Source of the DNA: Halichoerus grypus
Lineage: Eukaryota > Chordata > Mammalia > Carnivora > Phocidae
NCBI RefSeq assembly: GCF_964656455.1
Contig: NC_135714.1
Coordinates: 65,125,850 to 65,189,849 of the forward strand
DNA length: 64,000 bases
Direction: 5' to 3'
Shown: positions 1-13,434 of the stretch, piece by piece
How the letters are laid out: the number at the start of each line of letters is the position of its first letter
Position numbering within the stretch: position 1 is the stretch's first letter
The notes under the pieces: generated by a model
The model's database searches: none
What the model saw: only the letters and a program-made list of their open reading frames with translations
Told to the model about the DNA's origin: nothing
Position numbers and translations under genes: made by a program

Positions 1-1227
1 TCTTGAGCACCAGCCCAGCAAGCCTGTTACATTCCCTTGATTCCAGGTGTTGGCCACACCTTCTTTACGTTTGTGTCTGGGATAAAAGAAACATCTCCAA
101 TCCTTTACCTATCACCATGACATGTTCTAAGGCTAATGATTCCATTGCCTCTGCATCCCTCCCTCTTCACTGAGAGGTACACAGAAAACCTAAATTTTCC
201 TTTGAAACAAATGAAATCACACAAAGCAAATATATCTAGGATACCCTAGTTCATGAAACACAGCCCAATATCAAGTATAATGAAGACTCCCAAATGCCTT
301 TGGGAAGAAGAGAAATGTGCTTGTCCACCCTGGTACAAAAAGGCACATGTTCCCAGAGTCTCTTATTAGAAATACAAATAGAGCAATTTTGATTATACGA
401 TTACTGAATTCTGGGCTATTTTACCTATTAAAATATCTCAAATGGTTAAAATATACATTTCCCTATTACCCATCCTTGTTTTTTTGAAAATACATTTGCT
501 TGAAAATATCAATAGATTAACACAATTCTTCAATTTGAATAGATTCTGAATTATGTTTCAAGTCCCAATTTCTGGGGCGCCTGGGTGGCTCAGTCGGTTG
601 AGTGTCCGACTCTTGATTTCTGCTAAGGTCATGATCTGAGGGTCCTGAGATCAAGCCCTGCATCAGGCTCTGTGCTCTGCTTGGGAGTCTCTCCTTCTCC
701 CTCTATCCCTTCCCATCCTCTCAAATAAGTAAATCTTTAAAAGATAAGTAAATAAAGTCCCAGCTTCCTCTTTCTCTCAAACCAAAATGGGGACCAAAAT
801 CCAGTCGCTGAGAGAGTGACACACTCAGATTTACTGAACCAACTGGTGCTTGGGTCTCTTTTATCTCAGGTCAAATAAACTTTTAGTGTTAGAACTATTC
901 AGAAATAGAGTCTGAACTTGTTATCTTTTAGATGAAGGGAACGAGTCAGTGCTCTTTCTACCATACATACTATGGGGTAAATAATGCGAGAAAGAAAGGA
1001 GAGCAGAGTCACCGCATGTGTCACAGTATAAAAAAAGTGAAAGGCAATAAAACTGAGTGATGGCAATGAGGATTCTCATCCGCAAAGATTCAGGTGACAA
1101 GAGATAAGGAGCAGAGAGGACTCGGAACACACAGGGAGGGACTTCCTACAGAAAGCATGTGGCTTTCCTCAAGTAAGTCCAACATGGCCTATCGAGCCGC
1201 ACAGCAATGAGAAGCACAGAGACTCAC
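1..1227 (-). other. Intron 13 of RASGEF1B (partial)
   Basis: This is non-coding sequence downstream of exon 13 in transcript direction. It holds one SINEC and otherwise unique AT-rich DNA. No terminal exon was recognised. Confidence 0.7.
574..754 (+). repeat. SINEC (CAN-SINE), full length
   Basis: It starts 'ggggcgcctgggtggctcag', has the CT-rich body and a degraded A-rich tail. The short target-site duplication 'aagtccca' occurs at 560-567 and 755-762. It is antisense to RASGEF1B, in intron 13. Confidence 0.93.
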
Positions 1228-1300
1228 CTTAAGGACTTCCATCTGTCCTTCTCTATATGATTTTCAGGTCCTTCACTCTCATAGGAAGCCAAGTAGAGTG
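1228..1300 (-). CDS. RASGEF1B: RASGEF1B exon 13 (residues 441-464 and part of 465)
   Basis: The exon is 73 nt with acceptor 'ttgtag' and donor 'gtgagt'. It completes the split Ala codon and encodes LYLASYESEGPENHIEKD then RWKSL, ending two bases into an Arg codon. The last short exon (about 8 residues plus 3'UTR) would follow at lower coordinates. I searched 1-1227 on the minus strand for an acceptor followed by a matching tail and found none. Confidence 0.94.
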
Positions 1301-4300
1301 CTACAATCAACAAAAAGTAAGAATGCATGAACACCGAGGCCTTCTCCTGGTATATTACCCACCACCATCCGCCTCCTGTTTAAGGTGAGCTAAACCCTAA
1401 AGCAAAACTCTTTAACATATCCAATTACAACTGAGAAGCATCATAGTTTCATTAAGAACACAAAATATCACTTTGCCTGATTGACCATCTCAACAAAAAC
1501 CCAAGGGCCTCTAGGCCAAAAAGGCACTTAATTAACTGACAGTTTATGGGGGGAAACAGCTTACAAATGCAAGCCACATGATGCTATCACACGCTCACAG
1601 TTATGTTCTTTATGAAGAAGGGGATGGGAGGGGGATCCTTTCCTGGTAGCCTTGATTTTTAAAACACCTTTCATAGCTAAAAAGCCAGAATTTCCAGGCC
1701 ACTTTTTCATTCTTCTAATATTTTTTTCTTTATTTTTAAATCAAAAAGTATCTCATTCAAAGATTTAAAAGCTTGGTATTGATCTTATTTGTAGAGGTTA
1801 ATAGCAACCAAGTCCCGTCTGGAGTGGGTAAAATATTAATGCAAAATGCACTTCAGTCATTATCACAAACACTATCAATCTGTGAGAAATTGTTAATAAT
1901 ACTAGTGATTTCGAGAATATCAGAATATAAAAGATCAAAAGAATAAATCCCTAAGTCTTTTACAAACTTTAATTCTCTTCTCATCAATTTTTTTCAGTAC
2001 AGACAATCACTGTTTCTGCCTCAAATTCCTTAATGTCTTAACAGGTCAAGATTTTCCACTACTTTTTCAAATAGCAGCAGGGAGCAACTACCTGTTTTTT
2101 TTTATTTTTGTTTTTTCAAATTACTTTTAATGTCAACATTTTTGGTCCAATGAAGCAAGTCCAAACAAGGGGGAAAAAAGTCCTTCAAAACCTTTCCATT
2201 TGTGCCCAAAGCTCTGCAGCTCTAGTATTATAAAGAATGTTTAAACATGGAAACAATCTGTTTATGGGTGAAGAGTGAGTGCCTCGCAAATATTTTAGGG
2301 ATAAATCATATGGTTTCCTGTGCAACAGAAAACTCTTAAGATGGAAGAGGTCAGAAGACAGGCCTCATGTTGTATGAGGAACCAGACACGAGGCATGTAT
2401 GCACCCATTCCCTAATGGTAGGGCTTGAGGACGCTGGTAGGAGCTCCAGCTACGAGGCTTACTCACCATCTTCACTGAAGACTGGCACCGTGAGCAGATA
2501 CTGCAAGATCTTCCGGTCCCTCTCAAATGGACACTCTACCTGTTTCCACGTCATGAATTCACTCACTTGTTTGGCCAGTTCCCAAAATTTCTAAGAAAAA
2601 AGAAAAGAGTTGAAAAGCGGTCATCAAAAATCATGAGCATTCCATTTAATGTTTCCCTTCTGGCTTCGAATCAACTGAACTACATGATTTGCTTAATTTA
2701 ATAAAAACTAGCTATAGGTATTTGTGAGGAACAGGTAAACACTTACTCACATACTTCCGGATGATAATAATAACGTTGCAGCTAATTTATTCTACTCAGT
2801 AGCGTTATTTCCTTTCAAAACAACAGAGAAAGAGAAAACTGTGTTCTAGAACTTCAGAATCTGCTTAGGCTGCCTGGCCCGGGATGGAACGTCAGAGAGG
2901 CCGGCCCCTCCCCATGCTCAGATTCTGCGGCCCACCCTTACCTCAAAGTTGACGTGGCCGTTTGGAAGGCGGTTGGCACAGCCCTCATTGAGGAAATAAA
3001 TATCTTTGATTAAAAGACTGAAGAATGGTATCACAATCTAGAGAAAAGAAAAAATTTTGGTTTGCTTGGGCAAATAGATATTCAGCGTCTCATCAAACAA
3101 TACAAGAAATTCATGAAGGACATTAGTGCTGGCTTACATAATAGGCTACGATGAATTAAGATACAGTGTTTTGTTTACGGCCCATGACAGCAGTTTCCTC
3201 CCTTGCATAATTTTGCTAAAGATGCAAATGCTATTAATAACCAAACCCCAGCAAAGACAACAAGCATTAGGAGGCGGATGGCTTCATGTAGCTTTTGCAG
3301 TCTTCCCCACTGCAACAGCATATCATAAATCTAAAAGATCTAGCTCTAATCAATGGAAGAAGATCTAAAAGAACTCTTGCTTTTCACTTAGCAATCCCTT
3401 AGTTGGAGCAAAATATTAACAGAACACCTGTCACTGCAGGCATTTTAAGATTTTTAAGATGTGTGACCCCTGTCCCTGCTAGAGATCTGTACTGTTGTAT
3501 CATTTAGACTTCTACATTTTAGATGAATTTCTTTTTAGATGAACATTTTACCCTTGAAGACATCGCTCAAGATAATGTGAGAGCTCAGGGTTTTAGGTAA
3601 TAGTTGCTGCAAACTTCCTATTGGGTAAACCTGGCCTTCAGAAGAGAACAAGTAGGCACCTGTTCTCATGGGAAATCACCTAAGCAGTACCTTGCACAAT
3701 ATGTTGTGAGATACGTCCAAGTGAAGGAGGAATATAAATGTGTACATTAGAATTAATGGCTGTTGGAAAAACACTAAACCTCTAGTAAGACTCTCCTGCC
3801 ACGGGTCTTTGATTTGATGAGGTGGTATTTAATTAATTAACCTAAAATAATAATCTCTAAGAAACTATCCTAAATCCTACTAAGCCCATAAGGAACAAAG
3901 AACAAAGCTCAGACATGGTAACTTCCACCTTTTCTCAAATGCCAACAAGTTTTTGAAGATTCTAAATTTGCTACAGTGCGAACAATGCTCCAAACACAAG
4001 TTGTGGGCCTCTGTTGTTTACCCAAGAGCAGGTTTTAGAAGTCTCCCAAAGCCCATGACTCATAGGGTACATCTACACTAGATGAATGGGAGCCCTGGAA
4101 AACATACATTTGGGTTCATACGCAAAAATATGACGTAACAATTTTCACTTCTAGAGATAAATTCAGATTTCCCCCCCTAAAGTCATTTTAAAAAACAAGC
4201 TTTGGTTATTTTTTATTTCACTGGTTGCTGGAACAGCCAAAGTGAATCTGTGGTTTTGACAGCATCTTTGAGTATTCTTGTAATCATTTGCTATTGTCTA

Positions 4301-5258
4301 TGGAAGTCTCTTAAGCCGAATTAGGAAAGATCCCCTCATTACCTTCCCCTTCAAATAATACTGGCTAATCCTCTATTATTTTAGGACTAAACAGCCATCG
4401 TAACAATGAAAAAGCATACCCTGGACCTCGCTTCTTTGAAAGACCACCTCTAATGGGGAAGCCTGGGTTTTGGACTCCGTTGGACCTCGGCTTAAAATGT
4501 GGCCCCACAATTTATTGGCAGTACAAGCCCGGAGTCGACAAATGGTGGCCCACAGCCCAGCCCAGGCCCACCACCTGTTTTGGTATAGCCCAGGAGCCAC
4601 ACATCAAAATAATATTTCATGAGCATGAAAATTAAAGGAAATTCAACTTACAGTGGCCAGAGAGCTTTACTGGAAAAAAGCCATACTCGCTCATTCATCT
4701 ACATATTGTCTGTCTGCTTTTATGCCTGCACGTCAGAGTCAAGTAGTTGCAAGAGAGGCCGTATGGCCTACAAAGCCTAAAATATTTATGATCTGGCCCT
4801 TGATGGAAAAAGTTTGCCAACCCCTGATGTAAGCGTAACATACTAAGAAAGCCTAGTTTCCTCACCTTAAAATGGGAACAATAGTAACTACCTCACTGAG
4901 TTGTGGTGAGGATTAAATAATACAGGTCTGACCTCAGTTAAGCACTCCCAAAAAACCAATGGGGCCCATAAAAAGGGAAAAATACTATTGATACACTTAT
5001 AAGATAATAAGCATATGTCATCCCAAGGGAAATGAAGACTAAGTTATAATCAAGATGTGGTACTTGCATAGTATAATAGCTTTTAAGCAAGAATTTTATT
5101 CTCAGCGCTGGGCTGTGAGATTCATGTGGTGTTGACCATTCTGTCTCACATTGATCTTTAAACTTTTCATAACTCCATGTCATGTGCCTCTAGCTGAGAC
5201 ACAGAGGCTATACTTTATGTAATATTCACATTTATGGTGCCTGCAAGATGATCATATA

Positions 5259-5296
<38 letters not shown>

Positions 5297-8200
5297 CTTC
5301 ACATATAAGGGAGATCATCTAGTATTTGTCTTTGTCTAACTTATTTAACTTAGCATAATGTCCTTGAGGTTCATCTATGTTGTCACAAATGGCAAGATTT
5401 CTTTTTTTTTTTTATGGGTGAATAATATTCCATTGTGTATATATACCACAATCTCTTCATCCATTCATCCATCAGTGGATACTCAGGTTGTTTACATATC
5501 TTGGCTATTGTAAATCATGCTGCAATAAACATAGGGGTACAGAGATCTTTTGGTTTTCTTTGGATTAATATCCAGAAGTGGAATTGCTGGACTGATCCAC
5601 TATTAATGGTTTGAATCACTCTTCCAAGAATATAGAAATATAAGTAATCTCCCTTCACTGTTCTGTTCCTTATGCCCATATGCCAGAAAGAAGTCTCATA
5701 GGCTCTTCAACTTCTAATTTATTCATTGATAGTTTTCTTCATATCTGCAGCCCCTATAACAAATCTAACATAATAAGAATCAGGAGATTATAAGGACTTT
5801 GGATTTCCAGGCACTAAGGTAGATGTATGGGTTACCAATAGGAGGGAACACGAGCCTGGTTTCTGGGAGGTCCTGCCAATAATGTCTTTAATGGGAGAAC
5901 TTCTCAAGTAATAATGTTTTCTAATTCCCTTTCAAAATATTCTTTTTCTTTTTTTAGATTTTATTCGTTTAAGTAATCTCTGCCTCCAACGTGGGGCCTG
6001 AACCCACGACTCTGAGATCAAGTGTCATATGCACGCTTCACCAGCTGAGCCAGCCAGGCACCCCTCTTTCAAAATATTCTTAATTCAGGGGCGCCTGAGT
6101 GGCTCAGTCGTTAAGCGTCTGCCTTCGGCTCAGGTCATGATCCCAGGGTCCTGGGATCGAGCCCCGCATCGGGCTCCCTGCTCCCTGGGAAGCCTGCTTC
6201 TCCCTCTCCCACTCCCTCTGCTTGTGTTCCCTCTTTCGCTGTGTCTCTCTCTGTCAAATAAATAAATAAAATCTTTAAAAAATATATTCTTAATTCAATG
6301 ACTTGGCAAATATACCTTAGAGGCATTATCGGTTTCATACCTAGAAATGAATGCTGTTGAGCAGGAACAAGTTCCCACAAACATAAATGGAACGGTAAAA
6401 GGATTTAAAACCATGTAATCATATGAGGAATGGTTAAAAACCTGGAGGCATGAGTACCCATAGGAAAAATAGCTGTTTAAAGATCATTTAAGGGCCTCTG
6501 TGAGGAAGACAGAATTGATTTGTTCTATGATATGGTACCTAGAGAAATGCCACCCTGGCCACATAAACTTACAATTTGAAAGAATATTAAAGATGCTATT
6601 ATCCCAAACCATGTTGCTAGAAAGATTTTTAAATTACTTAGGAATAAAGAGAGTTTCTCCTCACTTCAAAAAAGGAAAAATAAACCCCAACTCTCCTGAA
6701 TAAAAGATGTGTTTTACCCGAAAATGTTTTCATTCATAGCCTTTGAGACCAATTGTGAAAAAGCAATGGCATTTTTTTTTTTTATGGTGGTGATTTCATT
6801 TGTTTTATGAACTAGAGAGTATAGTTCATATGCTCACACAGAACTGGTTTAAAAGAACAACAAAACTAAAGTGGACAGAATTTATTAAATGATGTAAAGG
6901 GTAAATACTTTGGACTGTTCTCTGGAAAAAGCTATGAGAGTCCCACAAGTCTAGTCTCTCTGGGGGGCTGGACTTCAGAATGACTTTGGCCAGGGCTCCC
7001 TGTTACAGATAGGATTCTATAGCCTCCTGGCTCTCCTGGAGGGTCCTGCAGAGAGAGCCTTGCATCTATCTGGGAGGGGGAATGACAGGATGTAGACAGC
7101 CCCCCATGTGCTGATTTCCTGAAGCCGAAGAAACTTCTGATTCGATTTTTTCTCAGTCTTGTCACAGGGGTGCTGAGATTTGGGCAAGTAAAACTTAAAA
7201 GCTGGTACACTCTGTCAGGCTAAATTGAGATAGTTTTCCCAGCTTCATCTCCTCTCTGACCTTGTCTCTTTAAAAAAATAATGTATTCACAGTGTCTCTC
7301 AAATGTTATCAGAACTGATATTCTGGATTTTGTTGAGAACCAATTTAACATTTTCAAAAGGTGGTGTTTCTTTTTGTGATTTGTTTTTATTTTAGATCAC
7401 TGAGGCTGAAGTTTTTTTGCAGAAGGGATTGAGATGCCCTGAAATGTTTTTTACCCTCATTTCTAAAAATTTGTTGAAGATACAGTTTAACTTAAAAGAT
7501 GGATAGAATCTAAGCAAAACATAACTTTCATCAAACTTCATCAGCCCATTTACCGTAACCAGGTATTTATTTTGCAAATAACATGATCTCTAAATGTCGA
7601 AATGACTGTTCCTTTCCACCTAAGGAAACAGGACAATGACATGGGCCAAGAAAGGACCCTCAGAGTCAAGAGTATGATAGATCCAGGATAGTATTAAATT
7701 GTTTAAGGGGAGAGTAGATAGAGCAAGGACCATTAATTTCTCAGACATCATCCCTGTACTTTTTCTGCCACCCACGTACCCAATTAGTAACAGCAGGCCT
7801 AATGCTACAGCAACTAACCTACTTTCTGAAAATAAATGACTTAACCATGGGAGGTAAGCTAATTCTTTTAAGAAGAAAGGTTACACTAAATCAGCTACCT
7901 TGTGCAGAGCTGAAATGTCTATTTTCCATTAAATCAAATTACTCTAATGTTATCAGTCATCTTAACATATGACTTAATTTATTGCTTGAAAAACAACTAA
8001 GACATATTACAAAATGATCATTTAAATAATGCAATAATGACATAGTAATATCCATTTATAATGGATAATAACATGGTACCTTCCTTTAGTATTCCCCTTC
8101 TCTCTGTGGCAAAGCATAAAAATTTCTATAGTATATCAACTTCTCTTTTAGATCTGAACAGGTAAAGGAAGCTTGGGACATTAGTTCACGTGGCATTTAT

Positions 8201-11200
8201 GCAACACATGGCAATTCTACCATGAATAAAACTCCTTTAAGCACATACCTTCTCTCTGCTGCTGTGAGCAGTTAAAGACCTTTGTGCTGCCCCACGAAGA
8301 GCTGTTCGGTAATTGTAGAAATTGCTTGAAGGGTCCATCTGATGCTGTCCACAAAAGAGAGAAGAGTATTAATCATTTACTTCTCACCAGCAGAAAGTTT
8401 GCAAGATCATACTTTTAACCCTACATAAAAAATTGCAATAGGCGAGGGGTGCCTAGGTAGCATAGTTGGTTAAGTGCCTGACTCTTGGTTTCAGCTCAGG
8501 CCCTGACCTCAGAGTCCTGAGATCAAGCCCCGTATAGGGCTCTATGCTCAGTGCAGTCTGCTTGGATTTCTCTCTCCCTCTTCCTCCTCCCCACCCCTGT
8601 TAGCTCTCTCTTTCTCTCTATAATAAATAAATAGATCTTTAAAAAAAAGATTGCAATAGGTGAGAGAACTCATTAAGGATAGGATCTACCCCTCTCATAC
8701 ACACACGTAGGCATAAAACACATCATAACACAAATGTTTTCTTTGCTGAGGTTTGGTTCATTTAGATAAGCTGATGTCAGCTTCAATAATGTCAAACCTA
8801 GACCAAATTCTTTCCAGGTTCACTGTGGACACTAAACTTAAAACTGATAACAAAGAATCAAACACCAGCGTAAGAAACCATTTCCAGGTTTCATTTGAAT
8901 GTTAATGGGTCAGTTGATGGTTGGCCATGCATAGGGATCCAACCCTTTGTAGTGAACTTGTTCTTTGCATTTGTTAACAAATCATTCACAAATAATTGAA
9001 GCATACTATCTTATAAGAAGGAAAAGACATTTATTAGATAATATGAAAAAAAGCAATATATCCAATGATACTTCCCAATTTGGAGGAAAACTTAGGAAAG
9101 AACATTTTTTTATTATCTCCAAAGACCGCTGATTCAAAGCACCAACATGCCAAGGTGATAATGACATTAGTATGACCCAAACACAAATGACTTTATGTAT
9201 AATTCTTACTATCCTCAGAATTATCCTGGAAGAGCTTTTGCATAGGTTAGCTAAATTTGCTGAAAGGATGGTGAATGAGTATTTCTACAGGGATGGGAAC
9301 TCTTCCCCTGGGACACTGTAAATAAATGAAGTTAGCCCACCCTGAAGTAGAACTCCCAATGGTTCAGGATCCAAATTCCATCCTGGCAAACAATGGGATG
9401 TAACTGACAGGTCACCATTTCTCCAGTCAGCTCACCCCAAAATGGACACCTCTATCTATGAAAGGGCTGGTCTACAACCTGATTTATTCCCCCCTCTGCC
9501 AATTCTAACCCCCTTCCATTCCCTACATCTCTAAGGAAAGATGGGCTTTCTTCTCTGTAGTACTCCCTGATCAAGAGCAAGCTCACATAGAAGAATTTCA
9601 CTTTCTGGGTGTAAAATGTTAACAGCAAGGCATCAGCCTCACATACCTCAAGAACATCAAACTTTGCAGTCTTCACTTTGGCCCATGTTTTTTTCAGTCG
9701 AGACACTGGGCTCATGTTCATGCCAGCTTCCCGTTTAAAATGGAGTCGGGGGCAGGGGGAGAAAAAGTTGAAACAGACAAATAAGAGAAGTCATTTGAAG
9801 TTATCCTCTTTAAAAAGTGTTCATTACTAAGTGTAAGTTAACTTGATTAAAAAAAAACAACAACAACAAACTGCCAGTTTTCCACAGTAGAAATACCATT
9901 TCATACTCCCACCAATAATATATGAGAATTCCTCTTGGTCCTCATCCTCAACAATATTTGGTTCACCCAGTCCTTTTAATTTCAGTCATTTCAGTGTGTG
10001 AAATGGTTTTACACTGTGATTTTAATTTGTATTTCTCTGATGACTAATGATATGGAACACGTTTTCATATACTTATCATCTATAATACAACAATAAGTAG
10101 ATGAAAGCATACTTTTGTGACATATCTAAGTATCTGCCCCATTTTTCATTGGGTTATTTGTCTTCTTCTTATTGATTCATAGGGTCCTTTATAGAGTCTG
10201 GATACAAGTTCTTTTTCAGCTATAATGTATTATAAATACTTTCTCCCATGACATGCCTTGTCTTGACATTTTCTTAATGGTATAAGGGGGAAAATTAAGT
10301 AATCTTTTATTACCCAGACTGTGGACTTTCATTCAGGTCCCTGATTTAGATGATCTTTCTGTTCACTATTTTCAAGAAGTAAACCAAAGAGCCAAAATTT
10401 GGTGAGTATTTTTAGGGAGAAAATAAGGAAAATTATGTCAAAAAGAAAATGGAAAACAGAATTGGTGAGGGGTGGGGAGTTATCAGGATCAAAAGCATTG
10501 AATTTCATTTGGTAGATTCTCTGACTTCAAATTGACTCTGACTCTAAAGGGTCAGGTAAATACTCAACTATTTACTAAATACCTACAATGTGTAGGATAA
10601 ACATATGATTTATCGTATAAATTAGGGTATTTTTAAATGAAAGAGTCACTGTCAATAACTGTGGCATGACCCCATGCACTATGTTTATAGGATGAATGAA
10701 AAGAAACACGGTCCCTGGTGTTAAAATCCCCATGTTACAAAGGAGGAGCAGAGTGCGTACACCAGGATAATAAGGTGCTGCGGGTGGTAAGAACTAGGAG
10801 CATGGGCAGTCAGGAGACATTCCAGTTTCTCAGGCCACCCTCCGATCCATGCTGATAGAATCATACAGTGTAATCTCAGATCATACATTTCTATAATGCT
10901 TGACCCACTTATAATGCCCAAACACTTTTTAAAATCCTTCATTTGGGCAAATCTCTCATTTATGAGCCTCTATCGATAAATATTCAGATGAGGACAAACT
11001 GACTGGATGTATTCCATGAAGTCTCATACACGTCAAAAAGAGTGTACACACTTGTACGACGGTGATATTTAAAGCATTCTGAACATTCTAAAATAATTCA
11101 GGATTAAAAAGCAGAGTTTTCATTAATAAAACTGTACTACATGTATATTTCTAGTGGACACATTTCACAGGACCTATACAAATAAAGGACACGTATCTTC

Positions 11201-13403
11201 CAGAAAACACTCACAGATTATCGCCATCAGGGAATTGAAGTTGCCAATGTTAAAACACTCCCGAGCTACGTCAATGAAATACTCGATCATTCTTGCTCGG
11301 TGCTTCTTCTTTACAGGCTGTATAGAAAAGGGAGGGGGGGAGAGGGCAGTGATCCAACATGTAGACCCAACAGATGTAAAATAAGTATAAAAAAATAATA
11401 AAGTGAGGAGAAAGAGAAAATTCATTTCCTCACCATGCAGATTTCTGTGGCAACCAGGTAGCTGAGGCGATTGAACCATTCCACGTAAGCCTCTAAGTTT
11501 CGTGTTTTCTTCCGTTCACTGTAGCAACTCTACAGAGAGGGCAAAGTGAGCAGATGAGTTGGAGACAAAAAAAAAAAAAAAAAGAGTGGATTAGGCTCTC
11601 ATTTTTGTCAGATATGGGCCTTTATTCCAGTTTATGGAGCAAGACAGCTTTCTAAGACAAGGGGATGGGGACAGAGAGAGAGAAAATCACTAACATTCTT
11701 GACTCCCTTTACAGAAATATCACAATCTCTTCATACAGTCCAGTGAATCCCGTAAGATCTAGAAAGGTACTCTGACGCATTCAAAATGGTGTCCCTCCCT
11801 CCCCGGAAACTAAGTTACTCTCCGTGGGAACTGTCCTCAGAAGCACAATTCAAAGGGTTTTGGCTGCATTCTAAAACAATCTTGACTGATTAATGAGGTG
11901 TGACTGCCAATTGCTAGCAACACAGCAAGAAGAAGCTGAGAGAGCAGGGGACTAGAACATTTTCTCTTAAAATTCAGTCTAGGACAAAATTTTGGAGCAT
12001 CATGTAGCAAGAAACTAAACATCTTCCAAGGTAGGTAAATGGAAGTCTAGGCCATCATGGTCTTTAGTAGGGTGAATGACACATTATTCAAAAGTGAAGG
12101 GAGTTCAGCTCATCTCGGAGCTCAAGGCCAAGCCTAAACAGGTTAATTACACCCCTCTTTCCTTCCTTCAAAAAAACCTAACAAACAAAAAAGTCCACTA
12201 GCCTTCTGCAAAACCTAATCCTCGCTTCCTGTACCGAGGGACGCTATTCTAAGGCCGGAAAACAGCTGTTACCCCTAAGTTCCAAAGGGGGGCTTTCATT
12301 AGTGGGTGATACAGTCTTTGCTTAACAACTTGAGATGTTTCTGGAGGTCACTGGGTGGGTGGGGGGATTTCTTATGTGTGTTTTATAGTCCATGCCCAGT
12401 GTTATTTGCTTTACATGTGGGCTTCACTCGGGCAATAAACCTGTCATGAGAGGTTCACCGTAAAACAAGAGGCAAAGCGGCAGAGACCCTTACTCAGCAT
12501 GCTGGATGTGCATCCTGTCTTTAATGCCCTGTTATTGTTGAATCATGAGCATAGCATTCTCTTGTATTTTCTTTCTGACTTAATCTGCTAAAGCCATTAC
12601 GCTTTTATCTCCTACCTTCATCACCACAAATCCTGCATCTACTTGCTTATTAAATTTCCCGATAAGGAGGAAGAAGAGGTTAAACGTTTGTGATAGGGTA
12701 AGAATAGGATGAAGGCACTTGAAGATCTGGCTTAAGAAAACTGCAATGAATCAGACGTGGCTAATGAAAAAAAAACTTTCTGATTGTAAAACCTACGACA
12801 AAATAATTCAAATTTCCGCCTCTTGTACCTACTCTCACAGACAAAGAAATTCCATTTCCAGTTTCAGAGCTGACCTCTAGGTAGCCTGATTTACCTTGTC
12901 ATTGTCCAGAGGGTCCTTCTGTACAAACGCCTGAACAAATTCTTCTGGCCCAATATAATGGAGCCTCTCCTGAAACACAAAACCAGCAGGTCAACGTTCT
13001 TAAAGAAAATGAGAAGAAATGGACTGTTAACTCCTTCTGTTGACTTTTGGCATGACCCCTACTTTTTATAAATAAGCCTTTAACCCTAAATATTGTCATC
13101 ATCATCAAGATCTGAGCAGAGGCAATTTTCTGTGTAAGTCAATGCTACAGGACATAGGGAAATGCTGGGCAAGTTATGGAAAAGTAGAGGGGGTAGATGA
13201 GGTAGGTCAGTAAATACGCTCTTCAGTCTTGTTCTCACAGTATTTAAAGTGAATTCCAGGGGCACCTGGGTGGCTCAGCTGTTAAGCGTCTGCCTTCGGC
13301 TCCGGGGATCAAGCCCCACATCGGGCTCCCTGCTCTGTGGGAGCCTGCTTCTCCCTCTCCCTCTGTGCTCTCTCTCTCTCTTTCTCTCTCTTGCTCTCTC
13401 AAA

Positions 13404-13434
<31 letters not shown>

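Larger units (their letters stand above)
3038..8248 (-). other. Intron 10
   Basis: A 5.2-kb intron carrying a hAT-type fragment, a MIR, an antisense L1 fragment, a (TA)n(GA)n microsatellite and an inverted SINE pair, each listed separately. About 6300-8248 shows nothing recognisable. Confidence 0.8.

Noticed and set aside
1301..2466. Extra coding exon in intron 12 (for example the 75-codon ORF overlapping exon 12)
   Set aside because: It is on the opposite strand and overlaps exon 12; the protein joins perfectly without it.
5939..6283. tRNA gene
   Set aside because: The tRNA-like sequences here are the heads of SINEs, with decayed arms and CT-rich bodies, not free tRNA genes.
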